Assembly (NCBI GenBank): GCA_023139045.1
Contig: JAGLOJ010000044.1
Coordinates: forward strand, 87,274 to 133,555
From: Candidatus Sabulitectum sp.
Lineage (GTDB): Bacteria; Fermentibacterota; Fermentibacteria; Fermentibacterales; JCC-6
Length of the DNA: 46,282 nt
Direction: 5' to 3'
The notes below the pieces were generated by a model. It did no database searches and was not told where the DNA came from. It saw nothing but the letters and a program-made list of their open reading frames with translations. Positions 27,104 to 35,544 of the stretch are shown piece by piece (the first letter of the stretch is position 1; each line of letters opens with the position of its first letter). Both the position numbers and the translations under genes were made by a program.

Positions 27104-27790
27104 ATTAGCGCAACAATCTACCATTTCACAGGTACTGGAAACTCTTTGAAAATCGCCAGGGACCTGGCTGAAGCTCTTGGTGACAGTGAACTCGTATCCA
27201 TTGCCAGGGCGACTGAAGAGCAGCTTTCTCCCGGCAGAGACATTGTTGGTATCGTGTTTCCTGTGTATGCATGGGGTCCACCGCCGGTTGTGATACGGTT
27301 TCTTAACAAGGTAAGTATCAGTTCGGACAAGTATGTGTTCGCCGTATGCACATGTGCGAGCTCTGCAGGCGGTACATTGATGATGGCCAGGAAACAGCTT
27401 AGTGCAAAAGGAATAACCCTTTCGTCCGGCTTTGTCATTCCGATGCCGACAAACTACATCATGTGGGGCGAGGCGCTTCCTGAAGAGAAACAGAAAGACA
27501 TGTTTGCAAAAGCCTTCGCAAATGGGGACAGAAAGTTCACACTAAATGAGACATGTAACAGTTGCGGGATCTGTGAAAAGGTGTGCCAGGTTGGGAACAT
27601 TGAGATGAAAAACGGCAAACCGAACTGGCTTCACTCCTGCGAACAATGCCTGGCCTGCCTGCAGTGGTGCCCGCAGGAAGCAATCCAGGTTGGCAGGAAA
27701 ACTGCGGGACGAAAGCGTTATCACCATCCGGAAATAAAGGCCAGCGACTTGATGCAGTGCAGTAACTGGAAAGCCGAATCAGGAATCTAA
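27104..27790 (+). CDS. EFR1-family flavodoxin-ferredoxin protein with a non-canonical start
   Basis: About 228 aa. The N-terminal flavodoxin-like domain carries the FMN phosphate loop HFTGTGNSLKIARDL; the C-terminal part has two [4Fe-4S] motifs, CNSCGICEKVCQVG and CEQCLACLQWCPQEA. Such proteins shuttle electrons between flavin and ferredoxin clusters in anaerobes. The reading frame opens at 27089, and the only codon placed well after the ribosome-binding site GGGAGG (27094-27099) is ATT at 27104, where related proteins would start with Met. The first TTG (27146) would remove the FMN loop. So the gene either starts at AUU, has lost its start, or carries a sequence error. Confidence 0.75.
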   Translation: MSATIYHFTGTGNSLKIARDLAEALGDSELVSIARATEEQLSPGRDIVGIVFPVYAWGPPPVVIRFLNKVSISSDKYVFAVCTCASSAGGTLMMARKQLSAKGITLSSGFVIPMPTNYIMWGEALPEEKQKDMFAKAFANGDRKFTLNETCNSCGICEKVCQVGNIEMKNGKPNWLHSCEQCLACLQWCPQEAIQVGRKTAGRKRYHHPEIKASDLMQCSNWKAESGI

Positions 27791-27934
27791 CAGTACTGTC
27801 ATTCCACCGGTCAACCCTGTGTTCCTATACATATCGAAGTCCGGGACAATCGAAGGGGAAACTGTTTCCCATGGCAAACAGTGATTTATAATTTTTCTTC
27901 TAACTTCAAGGCGAAGTTGTGTATGCCTTCCGTG

Positions 27935-27963
27935 TTGACTCTGTGGTTAAATGAAGTTATGAT
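27935..27963 (+). promoter_or_regulatory. Promoter of yefM-yoeB
   Basis: TTGACT (27935-27940), a 17-base spacer, TATGAT (27958-27963): a strong vegetative promoter match directly before the operator and 38 bases before yefM. Confidence 0.65.
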
Positions 27964-27964
27964 A

Positions 27965-27982
27965 TGTACAGTTTTATGTACA
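27965..27982 (+). promoter_or_regulatory. YefM-YoeB operator: two TGTACA boxes
   Basis: TGTACA occurs at 27965-27970 and 27977-27982, 12 bases centre to centre, right after the -10 element. The E. coli yefM-yoeB operator uses the same hexamer at the same spacing, so YefM (with YoeB as co-repressor) probably autoregulates here. Confidence 0.75.
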
Positions 27983-28001
27983 TGCACAGTTTGGAGTATT
28001 T

Positions 28002-28253
28002 ATGGATACGATCAGCTATACAGCAGCACGGGCAAACTTTGCCAAAACAATGGCAAAGGTGTGTAATGATCATGCCCCAATCATCATAACCCGAAAAAGC
28101 GAAAGCCCGGTAGTAATTATGTCTCTTGAAGATTACGAAACCATGGAAGAAACAACATACTTACTTCGTTCTCCCGCCAATGCAAGACTGCTGCTTGAAT
28201 CCATTACCGAGCTTGAAGCTGGCAATGGCACTGAAAGGGAACTCATCGAATGA
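28002..28253 (+). CDS. yefM: Antitoxin YefM (Phd/YefM family)
   Basis: 83 aa. The N-terminal DNA-binding fold reads MDTISYTAARANFAKTM, followed by IIITRKSESPVVIMSLEDYE, the Phd/YefM signature; the acidic C-terminal tail should wrap the toxin. It overlaps yoeB by 4 bases (ATGA), giving coupled translation. It neutralises YoeB and represses its own promoter through the TGTACA boxes upstream. Confidence 0.93.
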   Translation: MDTISYTAARANFAKTMAKVCNDHAPIIITRKSESPVVIMSLEDYETMEETTYLLRSPANARLLLESITELEAGNGTERELIE

Positions 28254-28516
28254 GGTTAATATTTTCCTCAATCGCATGGGAAGATTATCTCTACTGGCAA
28301 AGAACGGACAAAAAAATACTGAAGCGAATCAATACTCTTATCAAAGATATTCAGCGTTCTCCATATGAAGGTATAGGTAAGCCGGAAAAACTAAAACACG
28401 GCTTGTCCGGCTTCTGGTCCAGACGTATCAATGATGAGCACAGGATAGTTTACAAATGCAAAGATGATGCTTTTCTCATTGCACAACTGCGATATCATTA
28501 CAACACAAGGGATTGA
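28250..28516 (+). CDS. yoeB: Ribosome-dependent mRNA interferase toxin YoeB
   Basis: 88 aa, the normal length. The RelE-fold toxin cuts mRNA in the ribosomal A site. LSGFWSRRINDEHRIVYK and the C-terminal LRYHYN closely match E. coli YoeB, including the catalytic Arg and the terminal His-Tyr. It appears intact, together with an intact antitoxin and operator. Confidence 0.93.
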   Translation: MRLIFSSIAWEDYLYWQRTDKKILKRINTLIKDIQRSPYEGIGKPEKLKHGLSGFWSRRINDEHRIVYKCKDDAFLIAQLRYHYNTRD

Positions 28517-28595
28517 GAATACTATTTTACCCGTGTTCTGCACTGGTTTTAACATCGATTGCTGAAAGGCGGGTTTGAAGAAAGGAGATACACCC

Positions 28596-28928
28596 ATGCC
28601 AGAGCCGGCAGCACCAAAGATGAGCTTTCTTTACAGGATATGCAATGATGTCAAGGAGATGCGCAAGTTCTATTCGGACATCACAGGTCTGAAGGAACAC
28701 ACCTTCAAGAATGATGAACAGGCCAAATGTATTAATCCTCAAACCGTCTTTTGTATTACTGAATCCCGGAGGGAACAATGGCAGGTAATAACATTCTTTA
28801 AATTTCCTGTTGCCGATTCAAAAAGACTATCGAGTTTGGAAATTCTTACAGTCGGTGAAACTCACCGGAACCCGTTCTTTGTTATATTCACAAAGGATGT
28901 TCTTTATCAGGGTTTCCAACCCTGCTGA
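28596..28928 (+). pseudogene. VOC (glyoxalase-like) family protein, probably truncated
   Basis: 110 aa from the ATG at 28596, well placed after AAAGGAG. The first 40 residues, MSFLYRICNDVKEMRKFYSD then ITGLKEHTF, are typical of the vicinal-oxygen-chelate fold. After about residue 50 the similarity to the family pattern fades, and the usual second beta-alpha-beta module with its metal ligand is not recognisable; the protein is also shorter than the usual 130-150 aa. I suspect a frameshift or deletion near 28750. Confidence 0.5.
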
Positions 28929-28985
28929 AGACGGCAGGGCAATTGTTTGTTTGCCTGAATCAATCCTGAAGGATGGATTGGCAAA

Positions 28986-29915
28986 ATGAGGTATTTGCGT
29001 GTTCCTGAGAGCAGATTTGAGAGTCTGAAGGATTATACTTTCGAGCCGCATTTTTTGTACTTCGATAAATTGCGAATGCATTATGTAGACGAAGGCCCTC
29101 AAGATTCAAACCCAATCTTAATGTTGCACGGAAATCCTTCCTGGTCTTATGTATATCGCCATATGATAACAAGATGCGCCTCTGCCGGTAATCGAGTTAT
29201 TGCACCTGATCTAATCGGTTTCGGAAAATCAGACAAACTTGAAAAAAGCAGTGACTATTCTTATCAGGCCCATGTGGGCTGGATGACCGGCTTAATTGAA
29301 TCGCTTGACCTAAAGAATATCGTTCTGTACTGTCAAGACTGGGGAGCACTTATTGGTCTCAGGCTGGCCGCGGAAAATGAAGAACGCTTTGCCGGTATTG
29401 TTGTGGCAAATGGAGTACTGCCCACCGGTGACCAGAAAGTACCGTTTCTTTTCAAAATCTGGAAGTACTTTGCATTATTTTCTCCTTGGCTTCCCATCGA
29501 TCTGATCGTTGATTCCGGCTGTTTGAAAAAGCTGGATAAAGAGGAAAAGCGTGCTTACAGGGCGCCTTTCCCCTCTTCGAAATACAAAATATCCGTTCGC
29601 ATTTTCCCAAAACTTGTTCCGGTCACCACCGGTGACCCATCCACGCCTGCTAATCGCAAGGCCTGGGAGATTCTGAAGAGGTGGAAGAAACCCTTTCTTA
29701 CCCTTTTCAGCGATGGCGATCCAATAGCACGTGGAGGGGATGCCTATTTGCAGAAACGAATTCCCGGTGCCGAAGGTCAAAAGCACACTACACTGCCTGG
29801 AGGGCATTTCCTGCAGGAAGACGCGGGTATCGAGCTGGCTGAAATAATCAATCAGTTTGTCAGCGACATCCACATAGAAGGGGGCAATCAGGAAAGGAGT
29901 CTGAATCATCAATAG
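28986..29915 (+). CDS. oleB: OleB-like beta-lactone decarboxylase / haloalkane dehalogenase-type hydrolase
   Basis: 309 aa alpha/beta hydrolase. HGNPSW at 49-53 forms the oxyanion region, CQDWG carries the nucleophile D118 with W119, SDGDP (243-245) the probable second acid, and PGGH274 the catalytic histidine. Alone this would be called haloalkane dehalogenase, but next to OleA-, OleC- and OleD-like genes it is best read as OleB, which decarboxylates cis-beta-lactones to olefins. It opens the five-gene operon; GGATGG lies before its ATG, and its end overlaps the next gene's start region. Confidence 0.82.
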   Translation: MRYLRVPESRFESLKDYTFEPHFLYFDKLRMHYVDEGPQDSNPILMLHGNPSWSYVYRHMITRCASAGNRVIAPDLIGFGKSDKLEKSSDYSYQAHVGWMTGLIESLDLKNIVLYCQDWGALIGLRLAAENEERFAGIVVANGVLPTGDQKVPFLFKIWKYFALFSPWLPIDLIVDSGCLKKLDKEEKRAYRAPFPSSKYKISVRIFPKLVPVTTGDPSTPANRKAWEILKRWKKPFLTLFSDGDPIARGGDAYLQKRIPGAEGQKHTTLPGGHFLQEDAGIELAEIINQFVSDIHIEGGNQERSLNHQ

Positions 29916-30951
29916 TCGATTCGAAAGCATTGGTGTAAAGCTGCCCGAGAAGCGCTTGACAACGCAGGAGATCGTGGGGAAAATAAACAGGGCGGCGGTG
30001 AGGAAGTTTGAGCTGCTTACAGGTATTGAAGAAAGGCACGTCTGCTCGCAGGGAGAAGACTCCTTCACGCTGGCAAGGGATGCAGCGGTCAACTGTCTGA
30101 ACCGCTCTCAATATTCTTCTGAAGACCTGGATATGATTCTTTGCTGCTCGATTTCCAAACACAGGGGTGATCATTCATATCAGTACGAACCTCCCTTTTC
30201 AATATTAATAAAAGATGCAATCGGAGCGAAAAACGCAATCAATTTCGATCTGACCAATGCATGTGCCGGAATGTTGACCGGAGTTTACATAGCGGATAAT
30301 TTTCTTCGGCGGGGGGCAATTCGCTCATGTATGGTTGTCAGCGGAGAGTCTATTTCCAATCTGGGTGATCACACAACAATGAATACCCGAACTCTCTTAA
30401 GCTCGGAACTTGCCTCTCTTACCGTGGGTGATGCAGGAGCCGCGGTGATTCTGGAGAGTGTATCAGATAATCGCAAAGGAATAACCGTTTCAAATTTCAC
30501 AACGCTTCCGGAGTACAGCCACTTGTGTACAGCCAGGCAAAACCAGTCATATCCCGGTTTCACAATGAAAACAAAAGCACGGGAAATTCACCGGATATGG
30601 ATAAAGAAGTCATCACGACTGATTGGAAAGGCATTACAGAGCAGCGGACTCTCCCTTGACCGGATTGATTACATCATTCCTCATCAGACCTCAAGAAGCT
30701 CAATCACCGCTGCTACTGAGCATTACGCCGATTATTTCAGAGTCGAACCACGAAGGATGCTCAGCAACCTGCAGCAATTCGGCAACACTGCTTCCACAAC
30801 TCATTTTCTGGCTTTGGATCGGTATCTGAAAGAAGGGTTTTTCAAACAGGGTGATCAGATCATGATGCTCTGCTCGGCTTCAGGTCTGATTTTCGGAGTT
30901 GTTCTTTTTACCATTGATGAGATAATGGAGCGCTATGGGCACGAAGATTGA
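29908..30951 (+). CDS. oleA: OleA-like thiolase, catalytic subunit (OleA1), with an ATC start
   Basis: About 347 aa, the OleA/FabH (KAS III) fold. The catalytic triad is complete: C119 in LTNACAGML, H259 in IIPHQTS and N293 in QQFGNTAS. OleA condenses two fatty acyl-CoAs head to head into a beta-keto acid. Related proteins start close to NSRFESIGVKLPEK; here those residues are present but the codons at the expected start are ATC (29905 or 29908), 5 or 8 bases after AAGGAG, with an in-frame TGA just before. The next candidate, TTG at 29956, would delete the first strand. It is followed by a second, degenerate thiolase gene, suggesting a heterodimer. Confidence 0.82.
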   Translation: MNSRFESIGVKLPEKRLTTQEIVGKINRAAVRKFELLTGIEERHVCSQGEDSFTLARDAAVNCLNRSQYSSEDLDMILCCSISKHRGDHSYQYEPPFSILIKDAIGAKNAINFDLTNACAGMLTGVYIADNFLRRGAIRSCMVVSGESISNLGDHTTMNTRTLLSSELASLTVGDAGAAVILESVSDNRKGITVSNFTTLPEYSHLCTARQNQSYPGFTMKTKAREIHRIWIKKSSRLIGKALQSSGLSLDRIDYIIPHQTSRSSITAATEHYADYFRVEPRRMLSNLQQFGNTASTTHFLALDRYLKEGFFKQGDQIMMLCSASGLIFGVVLFTIDEIMERYGHED

Positions 30952-31858
30952 TATGGTAAGTATTGCAGGGTCACAAATTAACCTGAGGGAAGAAGGTTCA
31001 ATCGACCAGACATCCAGAGCAGCCGGATGTTGTTTGAAGAAAGCAGGGCTCGACGGCAGCCAACTTGGGCTTCTTGTCAATACGGGCATCTACAGGGATG
31101 AGCATATTGTAGAGCCGGCTGTAGCAAGTTACATACTCAGGAAAATCAAAACGGGTTTGACAGAGGGTGATTCCGATGGCACATTTTCTTTCGATGTAAA
31201 TAATGGCGGCTGCGGGTTGATCACAGGCATACAGTTGGTGGATGGATTTATTCAATCCGGAGGAATCCGGCATGGAATGGTGGTTACAGGAGATGCTGAG
31301 CCTTATCCGGGTCTGTCAAACTCCTACAGGTTTACTGCCGCGGCAGCAGCGATACTTCTCTCTGCAACAGATGATAAATCAGGATTCCTCAGCTTCAGAA
31401 CCGACACATACCAGCAGTATAAAGATCTATTTGAAAGCTACGTTTCCTGGATATCCTGGAAAAGCAGGAAAAGCAGGAAAAGCAGGAAAAGAAAAAAGAA
31501 TATTCTTTCTGTCCGCCGGAAGGAAAACTATGTTGATCTCTGCGTGGAGTGTGCTACACAATCATATATCGATTTCCTCAACGGCGCAGGCTTAGCTCCG
31601 TCGGATATAGACCTGATTATTCCCTCGCAGTGCCCGGGTGAATTTGTCTCCGGAATGAGAATGCAACTGGATCTGGGTGATCGAATTGTTGATGTGAAAG
31701 CTGAAAACGGAGAATTACACACGGCAGGACCTGCTTTTGCTTTGAAAAAGGCCTGGGGCGACGGACGGTTCAAACAGGCTCGGAATGTCCTGTTTCTGAC
31801 TGTGGGTTCCGGAATAACAACAGCACTTGCGTTGTACAGAAACGATCTGAATCAATGA
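30935..31858 (+). CDS. Degenerate OleA-like thiolase partner (OleA2)
   Basis: 307 aa, thiolase/KAS III fold. The catalytic positions are lost: the active-site Cys segment reads VNNGGCGLI (Gly at the Cys position, C93 one later), the His segment reads IIPSQCP (Ser for His) and the Asn segment reads AENGELHTAGP. What is kept is YRDEHIVEPAVAS with E60, matching the OleA motif whose glutamate reaches into the partner's active site as a base. With OleA1 this makes a plausible complementary heterodimer, as reported for LstA/LstB of lipstatin synthesis. An in-frame 9-base repeat at 31459-31490 adds a basic Ser-Arg-Lys run. It overlaps oleA1 by 17 bases and oleC by 4. Confidence 0.8.
   Translation: MGTKIDMVSIAGSQINLREEGSIDQTSRAAGCCLKKAGLDGSQLGLLVNTGIYRDEHIVEPAVASYILRKIKTGLTEGDSDGTFSFDVNNGGCGLITGIQLVDGFIQSGGIRHGMVVTGDAEPYPGLSNSYRFTAAAAAILLSATDDKSGFLSFRTDTYQQYKDLFESYVSWISWKSRKSRKSRKRKKNILSVRRKENYVDLCVECATQSYIDFLNGAGLAPSDIDLIIPSQCPGEFVSGMRMQLDLGDRIVDVKAENGELHTAGPAFALKKAWGDGRFKQARNVLFLTVGSGITTALALYRNDLNQ
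31459..31490 (+). repeat. In-frame 9-bp tandem repeat inside OleA2
   Basis: GGAAAAGCA repeats three times plus a partial copy and encodes a Lys-Ser-Arg repeat. The unit length is a multiple of three, so slippage would change loop length without breaking the gene. Confidence 0.85.
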
Positions 31859-33513
31859 GAGCGCAAGCAGACGCTGAGCTGAAAGAGAAGATCAACGCAA
31901 ACCTGTCGGAGCATTTGTCTCTCATGTCAAGTCAGTTCCCATCCAAACCGGCATTCCTGCATCCTGACCGTATCACTTACCGTGAATTGGAACAGGAAGT
32001 GAATCGGTATGCCCACGGGTTGAAGCAGATCGGGATCGGCAGGAATACACGCACAATCCTGCTGGTCACACCCCGACTGGAATTCTTCATACTGACATTT
32101 GCCCTGTTTCACATCGGAGCAGTACCGGTGATGATTGACCCGGGCATGGGTGCAAAGGCAATGGCAAAATCTCTTGCCGGAGTAGAAGCGGAAGCGTTTG
32201 TCGGGTCGCACAAGGCACATCTGCTAAGATTTTTGTATCCCGGCGCCTTTAGAACTGTAAAGATCTGTTTGACGCTTGGTCGCAGATGGTTCTGGAGTAG
32301 ATATGGTTTGTCGGACCTGCAATCGGACCGGGAGGATTCCTGCCCCCCCTGTTTTTTGAATCCTGAAGATTCTGCTGCCATTCTTTTTACCAGCGGCAGC
32401 ACAGGGCCTTCAAAGGGAGTTATTTACAGAACTTCAATGATGAATTCCCAGATCGCCATTCTCAGGTCACATTTCAAATTTCGACCGGAGGAAATCGATC
32501 TTTGTACATTCCCGCTGATCGGCCTGTTCTCCCTCTGCCTGGGGCTTACTATCGTTCTTGCGGATATGGACATGACACATCCCGCTTCTCTTGATCCGAA
32601 GAAGATCATTGCCAATATTCAGGATAACGGTTGTACTCAGATGTTCTGCTCGCCAATGGTTCTGGATCGGCTGGCCCGTTACGGGAATGAAAGCAATACC
32701 CGGCTTTCTTCTTTAAAACGCGTTATTACCGCAGGAGCTCCGGTATCGAATCAGTTGCTCCACTCCTTCAAGCGATTGCTTGTTCCCGAGGCTGAAATTT
32801 ATGTTCCTTACGGCGCAACCGAGGCTTTGCCGGTAACGAAAATTTCCGCGAATGAACTCATTCAACTGAGCAGGGAAGACTATGAATGGGACAAGTGTAT
32901 CTGCCTGGGTTACCCGCTTAAGGAAACCGATGTAAGAATCATTGCGATCACTGATGAACCCATTCTCCTCTGGGATGATGCACAACAGCTTCCTCCAAAC
33001 CAGGTCGGAGAGATTGTCGTGAAGGGTCAAATAGTATCTGACGGGTATCTCAACATGCCAGAAGCCGATGCCATTGCCAAAATTAAAGACTCAAGGAACG
33101 ACGGAGTATGGCATCGAACGGGAGATCTGGCACAGATGGACAGTTCCGGGCGCCTGTGGTTCTTCGGTCGCAAATCTCAGCGGGTAATCACCTCTGATGG
33201 AACGCTTTTTACCATTCCATGCGAATTCATCTTCAATCAGCATCCCCGTGTATTCCGTTCCGCGCTTGTAGGCGTTCCCATCGGCGTTACCGGACAAATT
33301 AAACCTGTACTTTGTGTTCAGATGGAGCCGGACGATCCGGGCGGTAATCAACAGAAATTGGTGCAGGAACTGCTGGCCATGGGGGCAGCCAACCCCCAAA
33401 CCCGGTGTATCAGAGAGATACTGTTTCCCGGACAGTTTCCGGTTGATCCCAGGCACAACGCAAAGATTTTTCGGGAAAAGCTGACTCTCTGGGCAGCACG
33501 GAGAATCAAATGA
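31855..33513 (+). CDS. oleC: OleC-like AMP-dependent beta-lactone synthetase
   Basis: 552 aa of the acyl-adenylate-forming family. Motifs: AAILFTSGSTGPSKGVIY near 175-190 (P-loop), VPYGATEALPV, and HRTGDLAQMDSSGRLWFFGR (A8 region) before a C-terminal domain with the expected catalytic lysine near HNAKIFREKL. In Ole pathways OleC activates the beta-hydroxy acid with ATP and closes it to a beta-lactone. ATGA overlaps with both neighbours indicate one operon. Confidence 0.88.
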   Translation: MRAQADAELKEKINANLSEHLSLMSSQFPSKPAFLHPDRITYRELEQEVNRYAHGLKQIGIGRNTRTILLVTPRLEFFILTFALFHIGAVPVMIDPGMGAKAMAKSLAGVEAEAFVGSHKAHLLRFLYPGAFRTVKICLTLGRRWFWSRYGLSDLQSDREDSCPPCFLNPEDSAAILFTSGSTGPSKGVIYRTSMMNSQIAILRSHFKFRPEEIDLCTFPLIGLFSLCLGLTIVLADMDMTHPASLDPKKIIANIQDNGCTQMFCSPMVLDRLARYGNESNTRLSSLKRVITAGAPVSNQLLHSFKRLLVPEAEIYVPYGATEALPVTKISANELIQLSREDYEWDKCICLGYPLKETDVRIIAITDEPILLWDDAQQLPPNQVGEIVVKGQIVSDGYLNMPEADAIAKIKDSRNDGVWHRTGDLAQMDSSGRLWFFGRKSQRVITSDGTLFTIPCEFIFNQHPRVFRSALVGVPIGVTGQIKPVLCVQMEPDDPGGNQQKLVQELLAMGAANPQTRCIREILFPGQFPVDPRHNAKIFREKLTLWAARRIK

Positions 33514-34532
33514 ATGCCCTGGTCACCGGAGGAGGAGGCTTTATAGGTTCTGCGCTTGCCAGGGAACTGGTGATAAGAGGCGATCATGCAGCCAGCTTTT
33601 CCCGCGGTGATTATCCGCATCTTCGGCGGTTGGGAATTGAAACCGTCAGGGGCGATCTTTCAGACCGGGAAGCAGTTCTGAAAGCATGTGCAGGCAGAGA
33701 TGTTGTGTTTCATGTGGCAGCAAAAGCCGGAATGTGGGGATCCCGCAGAGAGTATTATCAGGCAAATGTGCAGTGCACTGAAAATGTAGTAAGGGCCTGT
33801 CAGGTTCAAGGTGTAGGTAGACTTGTCTTTACCAGCTCTGCCAGTGTTGTTTTTGACGGATCGAACATTGAAGGGGGAAACGAGTCCCTGCCCTATCCGA
33901 CCCGACCAATGTCTCACTATACTGCAACGAAAGCCATTGCAGAACAATGTGTTATTGCGGCAAATACTTCTAAATTGAAAACTCTGTCCCTCCGGCCCCA
34001 TCTGGTCTGGGGTCCCGGTGACAGACACATCATACCTGGAATAATTGCCCGGGCAAGAGCAGGCAGAATGCGACGAATCGGTGACGGCGATAACCGGGTG
34101 GACACAACTTATATTGATAATGCCGTCGCGGCACATATCTCCGCAGCTGAAACCATGACTCAATATCCTTGCGTAACTGGAAAGGCATATTTCATTTCAA
34201 ACGGTGAACCGGTTCTTTTGATGAAATTCATCAACAGCATCCTGAAATCCGCATCTCTTCCTCCTGTCAGGAAACATGTCTCGGTCAAGACCGCCCTGGC
34301 GATTGCAGGATTACTGGAATTTGTTTACAAAGGTTTTGGAATTAAGACGGAACCTCCAATTACCCGTTTTCTGGTCCATGAACTTTCCACCACCCACTGG
34401 TTCAACATCAGTGCCGCCAGAGAATCACTGGGATACAAACCGAAAATCACCATGCATGAGGGAATGAAGCGACTTGCTGAGTATTATCGCAGGATGGACA
34501 CCACTCTGCATGAAACCTCACCTGCAGAATGA
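33510..34532 (+). CDS. oleD: OleD-like NAD(P)-dependent beta-keto acid reductase (extended SDR)
   Basis: 340 aa extended short-chain dehydrogenase. The nucleotide-binding motif GGGGFIGSALA is at 7-17, the catalytic Tyr-Lys pair in HYTATKAIAEQ, and the Ser in FTSSASVVFDG; RPHLVWGPGDRH is typical of the 3beta-HSD/OleD group. It reduces the 2-alkyl-3-keto acid made by OleA to the hydroxy acid used by OleC. Last gene of the operon, overlapping oleC by 4 bases. Confidence 0.88.
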   Translation: MNALVTGGGGFIGSALARELVIRGDHAASFSRGDYPHLRRLGIETVRGDLSDREAVLKACAGRDVVFHVAAKAGMWGSRREYYQANVQCTENVVRACQVQGVGRLVFTSSASVVFDGSNIEGGNESLPYPTRPMSHYTATKAIAEQCVIAANTSKLKTLSLRPHLVWGPGDRHIIPGIIARARAGRMRRIGDGDNRVDTTYIDNAVAAHISAAETMTQYPCVTGKAYFISNGEPVLLMKFINSILKSASLPPVRKHVSVKTALAIAGLLEFVYKGFGIKTEPPITRFLVHELSTTHWFNISAARESLGYKPKITMHEGMKRLAEYYRRMDTTLHETSPAE

Positions 34533-34953
34533 TGAAGCCTGGTAAAACTCTATGTATGTTGCTGCATTGTCCTGGCCCGAAAAGTTCCATCCCATTGCAT
34601 TGATTACAGCAACCTTCACATCAATTTCTTCAATCATCCTGCACGCAACATGTTCACCAACAGCAGGAACATCCAAATACGCTTCGTAGAAATGTGTCGA
34701 TGTGAGTGGTGAATCGGTGGAGGCTACTGAGGTCGGCACAGCAATAATTAGGATTGTTTACCCTTCTCCATCATCAAAACCCCTTCAGTGTAGGTATATC
34801 GAATCTTGAGACTCATTCGTCTATTATACGATTCAAGCCGAAATCTCGTCTACAAAAAAATTCATTATATTTCAGAGGAATGGTAATTACCTGACTGGAT
34901 CATCTGCTTTGGAGCAGAAGTAAGATACGATAACAATAGCAAGGAACTGTTCG
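34533..34953. other. Intergenic region after oleD
   Basis: 421 bases. A minus-strand frame (34518-34739) encodes 73 aa without a recognised family; its upstream codons read ILIIAVPTSVAST, which could be the remnant of a signal peptide, but no normal start is present. No terminator hairpin was found. I regard the stretch as probably holding a decayed secreted-protein gene. Confidence 0.35.
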
Positions 34954-35544
34954 ATGAAGATACTCTTGTTGATACTGATTTCGCACTACTATCAACCTGA
35001 TAATCCTATGACTCAACTGCTCTGTACATATATCTATGCCGACTTTCTTGGCTGGCATTCGGACACGGCCTATGTACAGGAGACTATCTACCATGATCTA
35101 GCAGACATTACCGAGGAAACCCATTTCCTTGTGACAGAAGATGGTTACGAAGAAGTATCATTCTCCAGTATCCCTTCAACCGAACCTGGAACCGTAGTGA
35201 TATCAGATTCCAAACCTCCTCCGGAGAATGCAGCCTATAAGCTTGTTACAGATGCTTCGGAGGAGGATCTGGAGTTCATGTTCAATGCGTGTCTGAACTT
35301 CGAGGAATACCTTGATGGTGACCCTCCCACCGTTCCCGTTCAAATGTCCCTGAGAAGAACAGAGGACAGCACCGTGGTATGGAATGAATCCCGTATACTC
35401 ACCTGGTTCGGAGGAGAATGCGCTCCGATCTTCTTTCTGCCCGGCCTGGATCAAGCAGTTCTCTCACCGGACAGTACCATGCTCTTCTTCAGCATTCTCT
35501 ACGGTTCATTTATGGAATACTATATGACGCCATCCGGGATCTGA
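34954..35544 (+). CDS. Hypothetical protein
   Basis: 196 aa, not recognised. A short hydrophobic start (MKILLLILI) may be a signal or anchor; the rest is acidic and soluble, with a Pro/Ser stretch near 70-85 and a hydrophobic end. AAGGA lies 8 bases before the ATG. The 3' end overlaps that of the convergent B12-binding gene by 25 bases. Confidence 0.5.
   Translation: MKILLLILISHYYQPDNPMTQLLCTYIYADFLGWHSDTAYVQETIYHDLADITEETHFLVTEDGYEEVSFSSIPSTEPGTVVISDSKPPPENAAYKLVTDASEEDLEFMFNACLNFEEYLDGDPPTVPVQMSLRRTEDSTVVWNESRILTWFGGECAPIFFLPGLDQAVLSPDSTMLFFSILYGSFMEYYMTPSGI

Noticed and set aside
28986-29915. Stand-alone haloalkane dehalogenase
   Set aside because: The catalytic residues fit, but the operon context with OleA-, OleC- and OleD-like genes makes OleB far more likely.
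31242-31595. Alternative frame in OleA2 encoding a collagen-like Gly-Lys-Ala repeat
   Set aside because: It is the shadow of the 9-base repeat read in another frame; the thiolase frame has the conserved motifs.
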